From contig DATJTV010000247.1 in the NCBI GenBank assembly GCA_035503055.1, forward strand, positions 1 through 5,559: 5,559 nucleotides of DNA, in the 5' to 3' direction. This document shows positions 1 to 4,548 of this stretch, in pieces (position 1 is the stretch's first letter; every line of letters begins with the position of its first letter). This DNA is from JAKAWQ01 sp035503055 (GTDB lineage Bacteria; Pseudomonadota; Alphaproteobacteria; Acetobacterales; Acetobacteraceae). A program made the position numbers and the translations under genes. The notes under the pieces are model-generated. The model worked only from the letters and a program-made list of their open reading frames with translations, made no database searches and was not told the DNA's origin.

Positions 1-1
1 C

Positions 2-199
2 GAGAAGGTGGACGCAAAGGTGGTCTCGGTCGACCGCGCCGCCCGCCGCCTCACGCTCACCATCAAGGGCAAGGAGATCGAGGAGGAGAAGCAGGCGATG
101 GCCGAGTTCGGCTCGTCGGACTCCGGCGCCTCGCTCGGCGACATCCTCGGTGCCGCCATCCGCCGGCGCAACCAGCAGGCGGAGGGCGAGAGCAAGTAG
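2..199 (+). CDS. rpsA: 30S ribosomal protein S1, C-terminal end (5' partial)
   Basis: This is the last 65 residues of ribosomal protein S1, cut by the left edge of the window; the reading frame is open from base 2. S1 binds mRNA on the small ribosomal subunit and helps load mRNAs with weak Shine-Dalgarno sites. The visible part begins in the final strands of the last S1 RNA-binding repeat (KVVSVDRAARRLTLTIKG), then runs through a charged EIEEEKQAMAEF linker. It ends in the GSSDSGASLGDILGAAIRR tail that is characteristic of alphaproteobacterial S1, followed by a short polar end and a TAG stop. The GTG at base 8 is an internal valine, not a start. A GC hairpin follows the stop, and sppA starts 54 bases downstream in the same frame. 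Confidence 0.93.
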   Translation, partial: EKVDAKVVSVDRAARRLTLTIKGKEIEEEKQAMAEFGSSDSGASLGDILGAAIRRRNQQAEGESK

Positions 200-201
200 T
201 C

Positions 202-223
202 CTCCCGCGCGGGGCCGCGGGAG
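202..223 (+). terminator. GC hairpin after rpsA, possible terminator without T run
   Basis: Two base pairs after the rpsA stop there is a perfect 8-bp inverted repeat: CTCCCGCG at 202-209 and CGCGGGAG at 216-223, with a 6-base loop. Its position suits a transcript-end stabiliser or a weak terminator for rpsA. The following bases (cgcgcgtgg) contain no T run, so it is not a textbook intrinsic terminator, and partial read-through into sppA is plausible. Confidence 0.45.
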
Positions 224-231
224 CGCGCGTG

Positions 232-244
232 GTACGGGCCGTAC
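232..244. repeat. 13-bp palindrome upstream of sppA
   Basis: GTACGG at 232-237 and CCGTAC at 239-244 form a perfect dyad around one central G. It ends 9 bases before the sppA start codon, where a ribosome binding site would normally lie, and no purine-rich Shine-Dalgarno site is visible there. It could be a protein operator or a small RNA hairpin. Its function is unknown, and chance in GC-rich DNA cannot be excluded. Confidence 0.4.
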
Positions 245-253
245 ATTCCAGCC

Positions 254-1177
254 ATGAGCCTCGAGGTCGACCTCCTCCTGGACCGTAAGCGCCTGAAAAG
301 GCGGCTCGTTTTTTGGCGGGTCGCGGCCGTCGCCGCACTCGCCGCCGCCGTCCTCGGATGGCTCGGAACCGGCCGCTTTCCGCTCCTTGGGGCGCGCGCG
401 CACGTCGCTTTGCTCGCCGTGAACGGCATCATCACCGACGATCCCGCCCGCGACCAGGCGGTCGAGAAGCTCGCGACCGAGCCCGACGTGAAGGCGCTCA
501 TCGTCGCGATCGACAGCCCCGGCGGCAGCGTCGCCGGCGGCGAGGCGCTCCACGACGCGATCGCCGCGGTCGCCGCAAAGAAGCCCGTCGTTGCAGTGAT
601 GGGCCCGCTCGCCGCCTCGGCGGCCTACATGATCGCGGTCGCCGCCGACCGCATCTACGCCCGCGAGGGCACGCTCACCGGCTCCATCGGCGTCATCCTG
701 GAAACCGGCGAAGTCTCGGGCCTTCTTGCGAAGCTCGGGATCACCGCCGAGACGATCGTCTCCGGCCCGCTCAAGGACCAGCCGAGCCTCACCGCGCCGA
801 TCTCGCCCGAGGGCCGCCAGGTTCTCCAGGGCCTCGTCGACAATCTCTTCGGGCAGTTCGTGGCGATGGTCGCCGACGGCCGCCACATGAGCGTCGCGGC
901 GGTGAAGGCGCTCGCCGACGGCCGCGCCTATACCGGCGAGCAGGCGCTCAAGCTCGGCCTTATCGATGCGATCGGCGGCACCAGCGCGGCGCGCGCCTGG
1001 CTCGCCTCCGCCCACAGGATCCCCGAATCCCTTCCCGCCGTGCCGCTCGAGATTTCGGGCCTCTCCTGGCACGGGCTTGGCGCGAGCTTCGGCGGCCTGC
1101 TAAAAATCTTTCTATCACAAGAGGTTAATCTTGACGGGGCTTTGGCAATCTGGCAGCCTGCGGAACAATTGCGCTAG
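254..1177 (+). CDS. sppA: Signal peptide peptidase SppA, short (single-domain) form
   Basis: This 307-residue membrane-anchored serine protease of the S49 family is expected to cleave leftover signal peptides in or at the inner membrane. A basic N-terminus (RKRLKRR, about 11-17) precedes one membrane segment at about 19-38. The Clp-like fold follows, with VNGII at 56-60, IDSPGGS at 86-92, the catalytic serine in AASAAY (S122) and TGSIGV at 142-147. The general-base lysine is in SGPLKD (K174). The 52-residue spacing between S122 and K174 matches that known for Bacillus subtilis SppA (S147 and K199). Length and the single protease domain fit the short form, not the duplicated E. coli form. The usual AS-GG after the serine is AS-AA here. 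The ATG at 254 places the basic stretch correctly before the membrane segment, but it lacks a clear Shine-Dalgarno site. The last part of the gene is AT-rich and probably carries ihfB control signals. Confidence 0.93.
   Translation: MSLEVDLLLDRKRLKRRLVFWRVAAVAALAAAVLGWLGTGRFPLLGARAHVALLAVNGIITDDPARDQAVEKLATEPDVKALIVAIDSPGGSVAGGEALHDAIAAVAAKKPVVAVMGPLAASAAYMIAVAADRIYAREGTLTGSIGVILETGEVSGLLAKLGITAETIVSGPLKDQPSLTAPISPEGRQVLQGLVDNLFGQFVAMVADGRHMSVAAVKALADGRAYTGEQALKLGLIDAIGGTSAARAWLASAHRIPESLPAVPLEISGLSWHGLGASFGGLLKIFLSQEVNLDGALAIWQPAEQLR
288..314 (+). promoter_or_regulatory. Terminator-like hairpin with T run inside the sppA 5' coding region
   Basis: CGCCT at 290-294 and AGGCG at 299-303 pair across a GAAA tetraloop. 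An alternative pairing with one bulged G extends the stem outward through A288-T306. Two bases later there is a run of six T (309-314). This has the form of an intrinsic terminator or attenuator on the plus strand, but it lies in codons 12-21 of sppA, which encode the conserved basic region and the start of the membrane segment. The structure is seen directly; any regulatory role is inferred. Confidence 0.35.
1101..1170 (+). promoter_or_regulatory. AT-rich end of sppA, possible ihfB promoter region
   Basis: Base composition drops sharply here relative to the rest of the window. The stretch includes a good -35-like TTGACG at 1131-1136 and a second candidate, TTGGCA at 1142-1147, followed 16 bases later by AACAAT at 1164-1169. 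No strong -10 box lies at the right distance from the first. ihfB is commonly transcribed from its own promoter as well as by read-through, so a promoter within the end of sppA is reasonable, but the exact elements are uncertain. Confidence 0.28.
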
Positions 1178-1199
1178 GGACAGGGATTCCTCGCAATTG
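1166..1199. repeat. Inverted repeat spanning the sppA stop and upstream of ihfB
   Basis: CAATTGCG at 1166-1173 and CGCAATTG at 1192-1199 are perfect 8-bp arms separated by 18 bases. The left arm lies just before the sppA TAG (1175-1177). The right arm ends in the first G of the G run that serves as the ihfB ribosome binding site. A smaller AGG-GATT-CCT dyad sits in the loop. It could act as a protein-binding site in the ihfB leader, or as an RNA stem affecting sppA transcript ends or ihfB translation. Confidence 0.45.
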
Positions 1200-1205
1200 G
1201 GGGGG
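1199..1205 (+). promoter_or_regulatory. ihfB ribosome binding site, run of seven G
   Basis: An uninterrupted run of seven G ends three bases before the ATG at 1209. It can pair partially with the anti-Shine-Dalgarno end of 16S rRNA, and it supports 1209 as the start over the TTG at 1131. A homopolymer here is unusual because length slippage would change the spacing. Confidence 0.5.
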
Positions 1206-1208
1206 CTG

Positions 1209-1541
1209 ATGACCAAGTCGGAATTAATCGCCGACCTTGCCGCGGCTAACCCGCATTTGCTGGCCCGCGACGCCGAGCAGATCGTGCAGACGGTCTTCGA
1301 TCAGATCGTCGCCGCGCTGGCCTCCGGCGATCGGGTGGAGCTGCGCGGCTTCGGCGCCTTCACGGTGAAGCGCCGCAGCGCCCGCACCGGCCGCAATCCC
1401 CGCACCGGCGAGGCCGTCGCCGTCCGCGAGAAGCTCGTTCCCTTCTTCAAGGCCGGCAAGGAGCTTCGCGAGCGCGTGAACCGCGGCCGGCCGGCCGCCC
1501 CCGCCCGGCCGGGCGCAAGCTCGCGGCGCGCCTCGGCCTAA
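1209..1541 (+). CDS. ihfB: Integration host factor subunit beta
   Basis: This 110-residue DNA-bending protein of the HU/IHF family pairs with IHF alpha, encoded elsewhere, to bend specific sites by about 160 degrees in recombination, replication and transcription. The family layout is complete: MTKSELIADLAAANPHL at the N-terminal helix, the second helix with DAEQIVQTVFDQI (21-33), RGFGAF (46-51), and the DNA-inserting beta arm with GRNPRTGEAV (61-70), whose P64 is the intercalating proline. VPFFKAGKELRERVN (77-91) closes the fold. The last 19 residues are an Ala/Pro/Arg/Gly-rich tail beyond the usual length of about 94. The frame is open upstream to a TTG at 1131, but those 26 extra codons overlap sppA and do not resemble the family. 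The ATG at 1209, behind a G run, is the proper start. The gene follows sppA by 31 bases and precedes lapA by 23, probably co-transcribed. Confidence 0.95.
   Translation: MTKSELIADLAAANPHLLARDAEQIVQTVFDQIVAALASGDRVELRGFGAFTVKRRSARTGRNPRTGEAVAVREKLVPFFKAGKELRERVNRGRPAAPARPGASSRRASA
1483..1515. repeat. Two adjacent perfect palindromes in the ihfB tail
   Basis: Bases 1483-1498 (GCGGCCGGCCGGCCGC) form a 16-bp perfect palindrome. Bases 1502-1515 (CGCCCGGCCGGGCG) form a 14-bp perfect palindrome, with three bases between. Both fall in the non-conserved Arg/Pro/Ala tail of IHF beta. In RNA each could fold as a short stem with a GGCC loop. A third small stem, CCCC at 1545-1548 with GGGG at 1553-1556, follows at the junction with lapA. 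Confidence 0.45.
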
Positions 1542-1564
1542 CCGCCCCTCGCGGGGACATTTCG

Positions 1565-1834
1565 ATGCGTCTGGTGATCGCTTCTCCCTTCCTGCTGCTG
1601 CTCGTCCTCTTCGCCCTCTCGAACACCGCCCCCGTTTCCTTGGGCCTCTGGCCGACCGACCTCGCCGTGCGTCTGCCCCTCTCGCTCGCCGTTCTCGCCG
1701 GCATGGCCATCGCCTTCCTCGCCGGCGCCCTCCTCGTCTGGACCGAGACGCTCCGCCAGCGCGCGCGCGCCCGTCGCGCCGAAGCCCGCGCGCGCCTCCT
1801 CGAAGCCCGCCTTCCCGCCAATCCTCCCGCCTGA
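1565..1834 (+). CDS. lapA: LapA-domain (DUF1049) small inner membrane protein
   Basis: This 89-residue protein has the pattern of the LapA/DUF1049 family. It has a first hydrophobic segment at about 4-19, then the short loop SNTAPVSLGLWP (19-30), matching the family's N-x-x-P-V-x-x-x-x-W-P signature. A second membrane segment at about 37-59 is followed by a cytoplasmic Arg/Ala/Glu-rich helix (63-82), probably coiled. In E. coli, LapA works with LapB in the assembly or control of lipopolysaccharide synthesis. Alphaproteobacterial homologues downstream of ihfB are generally unstudied, so the same role is only inferred. The ATG at 1565 is preceded by GGGGA at 1553-1557 at good spacing. trpF begins three bases after the stop, so the two are very likely on one transcript. 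Confidence 0.8.
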   Translation: MRLVIASPFLLLLVLFALSNTAPVSLGLWPTDLAVRLPLSLAVLAGMAIAFLAGALLVWTETLRQRARARRAEARARLLEARLPANPPA

Positions 1835-1837
1835 GCA

Positions 1838-2488
1838 ATGCGCGCGCGCGTCAAAGTCTGCGGCATCAACAGCGAAGACGCCTTCGACGCCGCGATCGAA
1901 GCCGGCGCGGACTGGGTCGGCTTCGTCTTCTTCCCTCCCTCCCCGCGCTTCATCATGCCCGCCCGCGCCGCGGAACTCTCCGCCCGCCACCCGGCCGGCC
2001 CGCCGCGCGTCGGCCTCTTCGTCGATCCCACCGATGAAGCGGTCGAAACCGCACTCGCCGCCGTCCCGCTCGATATCCTCCAGCTCTACGCCGAGCCCGC
2101 CCGTGCCGCCTGGCTCCGCCGCCGCTTCGCCCGCCCGGTCTGGCGCGCCGTCGGCATAGCCACCCGCGCCGATCTCCCTGATGACGCCGCCTGCGCCGAC
2201 GCCCTCCTCATCGAAGCCAAGGCGCCCCCCGAGGCGACGCGCCCGGGCGGCAACGCGCTCCGCTTCGACTGGTCGCTTCTCGCGCGCTGGCGCGCCCCGG
2301 CGCCCTGGCTGCTCGCCGGCGGGCTCGATCCGGACAACGTCGCCGCCGCCATCGCGGCAAGCGGCGCCACCGCGGTCGATGTCTCGTCGGGCGTCGAAAG
2401 CGCGCCGGGCGTGAAGGACCCCGCCCTGATCCGCGCCTTCATCGCAGCCGCGCGCGCTCCGCTCCCAGAATCCGTCCGGGGTGGCTGA
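1838..2488 (+). CDS. trpF: N-(5'-phosphoribosyl)anthranilate isomerase
   Basis: This 216-residue TIM-barrel enzyme carries out the third step of tryptophan synthesis, converting phosphoribosylanthranilate to CdRP by an Amadori rearrangement in the cytoplasm. The general-base cysteine is in KVCGI (C8). GFVFFPPSPRF at 28-38 carries the substrate-binding arginine (R37), GLFVDPT follows at 59-65, GGN-x-x-x-FDW at 137-145 and LLAGGLDPDNV at 158-168. The phosphate-binding DVSSGVE (181-187) and GVKDP (191-195) complete the fold. Two normally strong positions differ: the general acid, usually Asp in LxDxK, is E126 (LIEAK), and the usual QLHG is QLYA (82-85). The protein otherwise looks intact and full length. 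It follows lapA by three bases. trpB and trpA, often next in this lineage, are absent. Its last 16 codons overlap fdhD on the other strand. Confidence 0.93.
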   Translation: MRARVKVCGINSEDAFDAAIEAGADWVGFVFFPPSPRFIMPARAAELSARHPAGPPRVGLFVDPTDEAVETALAAVPLDILQLYAEPARAAWLRRRFARPVWRAVGIATRADLPDDAACADALLIEAKAPPEATRPGGNALRFDWSLLARWRAPAPWLLAGGLDPDNVAAAIAASGATAVDVSSGVESAPGVKDPALIRAFIAAARAPLPESVRGG

Positions 2489-3260
2489 AGACCTCGAACC
2501 CGTCGCGCCGCGCAACGGCGACCAGCGTGAGCCCCGCTTCCTCGGCCACGCGCACCGCCAGCGCGCTCGGCGCCGACATCGCGGCGAGGATCGGCGCGCC
2601 CGCCCACGCCGCCTTCTGCACCAGCTCGAGCGAGACCCGGCTCGTCATCACGATGATCCCCGCCTCCGCCCCGATCCCTCCGCGCGCCAGCGCCCCGATC
2701 AGCTTGTCGAGCGCATTGTGCCGTCCGACATCCTCGCGTGCCGCCACCAACCCGCGCTCTTTCACCCAGAAGCCTGCCCCGTGCACGCCGTGCGTCTCCG
2801 CATTGAGCCGCTGCGCCCGATCGAGCGACGCCATCGCCGCCAGCACCTCCTCGGGCGCCAGGCTCAGCCCTGCCTCCACGCGCGTCACCGCGCGCATCAC
2901 GGTCTCGAGGCTCTCCGCCCCGCAGAGCCCGCAACCGGCAGGCCCCGCCATCATCCGCCGCCGCCCGACATAGAGCTCGGCCCGCTCGGGGACGAGGTCG
3001 ATGCGCACCTCGACGCCCTGCTCCAGCGGCACCACCGCGATGCTCTCGATCTCGCCCGGCGTGCCGATCACCTGCTCCGAAAGGCTGAAGCCCACGGCGA
3101 AATCCTCGAGGTCCGCCGGCGTCGCCAGCATCACCGCGTGGGTCGCGCGCCCATAGGTGATGGCGACTGCGCACTCTCCGGCGAGCCTCCGCTCGTCGGG
3201 ATGAAATGCGCCGTCCCGCCAGGCGAGCGCCCGCCCGGCCTCCGATGCCTGTTCCGACAT
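2439..3260 (-). CDS. fdhD: Formate dehydrogenase accessory sulfurtransferase FdhD
   Basis: This 273-residue sulfur carrier is needed to activate molybdenum- or tungsten-dependent formate dehydrogenases. In E. coli it passes sulfur from IscS to the bis-MGD cofactor. Signature motifs are present in order: the N-terminal TYGRATHAVMLATPADLEDFAVG region at about 35-57 and the redox/sulfur-carrying cysteines in GCGLCG (C110 and C113). THGVHGAGFW follows at about 156-165, then the highly conserved REDVGRHNALDKLIG at 175-189 and TSRVSLELVQKA at 206-217. The start is read from ATG (CAT at 3258-3260), which gives normal family length. The frame stays open far upstream, but that part is antisense to the transporter. 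A weak AGGG lies about 10 bases before the start. It is divergent from the exporter and converges with trpF, overlapping it by 50 bases. No formate dehydrogenase subunit lies in the window. Confidence 0.95.
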   Translation of the reverse strand: MSEQASEAGRALAWRDGAFHPDERRLAGECAVAITYGRATHAVMLATPADLEDFAVGFSLSEQVIGTPGEIESIAVVPLEQGVEVRIDLVPERAELYVGRRRMMAGPAGCGLCGAESLETVMRAVTRVEAGLSLAPEEVLAAMASLDRAQRLNAETHGVHGAGFWVKERGLVAAREDVGRHNALDKLIGALARGGIGAEAGIIVMTSRVSLELVQKAAWAGAPILAAMSAPSALAVRVAEEAGLTLVAVARRDGFEVFSHPGRILGAERARLR

Positions 3261-3298
3261 GCGCCGCGACCCTAGTCCAAACCCGCCCTCCGGGACAC

Positions 3299-3320
3299 GA
3301 TCCGGCACACGAGTCGGATC
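3299..3320. repeat. Inverted repeat in the fdhD/exporter divergent gap
   Basis: GATCCG at 3299-3304 and CGGATC at 3315-3320 are perfect 6-bp arms. A G-T wobble and one more C-G pair extend the stem inward, leaving a 6-base loop. It lies three bases before the exporter ATG and covers the only Shine-Dalgarno-like bases (GGA at 3316-3318). It could be a repressor operator for the exporter or an RNA stem that hides its ribosome binding site. Confidence 0.35.
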
Positions 3321-3323
3321 CCC

Positions 3324-4547
3324 ATGACCGGCCCGACCCGATCGCGGAACATCCATCCCGAATCCTTCACTTTCACGGTGCTGATCGGCGCCCTGACGGC
3401 GCTGCCTTCGCTCGCCACCGATATGAGCCTGCCCGCGCTCGACGGCATCGCCCGCGCGCTCCACGCCTCCCCCGGCGAGGCCGCGCTCACTCTGAGCCTC
3501 TTCCTGGTCGGCTACGCGCTCGCCCCGATCGCCTTCGGCCCGCTCTCCGACGAATACGGCCGACGCCCCGTGGTCATCGCAGGCTGCGCCCTCTTCGCGC
3601 TCGCCGCCATCCTCGGCACGTTCGCGGGCTCGATCCCGATGCTGCTCCTCTGGCGCCTTCTCCAAGGGGCCGGCGCCGGCGCCGGCACCGTGATCTCGTT
3701 TGCCGTGGTGCGCGATCTCTTCGACGGAGCCGGCCTCCGCCGGCGCCTCGCGCAGATCAGCATCGTCCGGGTGATCGCGCCGATGGTCGGGCCGAGCCTC
3801 GGCGCCTTCGTGCTTCCCTTCGGCGGCTGGCGCGGCATCTACGCGCTGACCGCGCTCCTCGCCACTCTTCTCCTCGCCGCCGCAATCCTCCGGCTCGCCG
3901 AGAGCGCGCCCCGCTTCTCCGGCCGCCCGCACGTGCCGGTCAGGCTGATCACCGCTTACGCGCGCGTTCTGCGCAACCGCGCCTGCCTCGGCTACTCGCT
4001 GGTCAATGCCTGCGCCTTCGGCTGCCTCTTCGGTTATATCAACGGCTCCTCTCTCGTCATGATCGGTGTCCTCGGCGTCTCGCCGCGACTCTTCGGGCTC
4101 CTCTTCGCCCTGGTGGATATGGGGCTCCTGGCGGGATTCTTCCTCAACGGCCGGCTCAATGCCTGGGGCATCGGCCGCCACGCGCCGCTGCTCGCCGGGC
4201 TCTGGCTCTCCGCCGCCGCCTCGCTCGCCCTGCTGGCACTCTCGCTCGCCGGCATGACACGGCTTCCCGGCCTCGTCTCGCTGCTCCTGCTCGCCGCCTT
4301 CGGTTACGGCCTGGTCACCCCGAACGCGACCCAGGGCGCGCTGCAGCCGCTGCCCGAGGTTGCCGGAGTCGCCGCGGCGGTCTTGAGCCTCCTCATGATG
4401 CTCACCGGCGCATTCTCTGGAATGATCGTCTCCGCCCTCTTCGACGGCCGAACGGCGCTGGCCATGACCGGCGTCATGGCGGCCTTCTCGGCCGGTGCGC
4501 TCGCGCTCTACCTCGCCTTCGTCCGCCCGGCCGAACGCGCCAGATAG
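3324..4547 (+). CDS. Bcr/CflA-family major facilitator drug exporter (DHA1, 12 TM)
   Basis: This 407-residue inner membrane antiporter is expected to export drugs or metabolites using the proton gradient. TM1 carries the Bcr-type signature ATDMSLPAL (31-39). The loop after TM2 has major facilitator motif A, GPLSDEYGRRP (72-82). TM4 has RLLQGAGAGAG (111-121), and TM5 has the antiporter motif C, APMVGPSLG (152-160). TM10-11 has the family's TPNATQGAL (332-340) followed by AGVAAAVLSL. About twelve hydrophobic segments can be counted, with a hydrophilic central loop at about 192-215. Length is normal. The substrate cannot be told from sequence; the family includes exporters of bicyclomycin, chloramphenicol and sulphonamides. 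The ATG at 3324 is 63 bases from the divergent fdhD start, with only a weak ribosome binding site. The stop is one base from that of the converging MmgE/PrpD gene. Confidence 0.88.
   Translation: MTGPTRSRNIHPESFTFTVLIGALTALPSLATDMSLPALDGIARALHASPGEAALTLSLFLVGYALAPIAFGPLSDEYGRRPVVIAGCALFALAAILGTFAGSIPMLLLWRLLQGAGAGAGTVISFAVVRDLFDGAGLRRRLAQISIVRVIAPMVGPSLGAFVLPFGGWRGIYALTALLATLLLAAAILRLAESAPRFSGRPHVPVRLITAYARVLRNRACLGYSLVNACAFGCLFGYINGSSLVMIGVLGVSPRLFGLLFALVDMGLLAGFFLNGRLNAWGIGRHAPLLAGLWLSAAASLALLALSLAGMTRLPGLVSLLLLAAFGYGLVTPNATQGALQPLPEVAGVAAAVLSLLMMLTGAFSGMIVSALFDGRTALAMTGVMAAFSAGALALYLAFVRPAERAR
4461..4480. repeat. 8-bp perfect inverted repeat in the exporter 3' end
   Basis: GCCATGAC at 4461-4468 and GTCATGGC at 4473-4480 pair perfectly around a 4-base loop (cggc). 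The repeat lies inside the codons for the last membrane segment (AMTGVMA), 67 bases before the stop. It may be a chance product of the repeated Met codons, or a stem protecting the transcript end. There is no T run. Confidence 0.3.
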
Positions 4548-4548
4548 G

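Noticed and set aside
1111..1130. Possible IHF binding site near TATCACAAGAGGTTA.
   Set aside because: It resembles WATCAANNNNTTR only at the first bases; one core base and the TTR spacing do not fit.
1131..1208. An N-terminal extension of IHF beta from the TTG at 1131.
   Set aside because: The extra residues overlap sppA, do not resemble the family, and lack a ribosome binding site, whereas ATG 1209 begins the canonical N-terminus.
1538..2515. Long minus-strand frames opposite ihfB, lapA and trpF.
   Set aside because: Gly/Arg/Ala-rich composition typical of shadows of GC-rich genes; the plus-strand proteins are all recognisable families.
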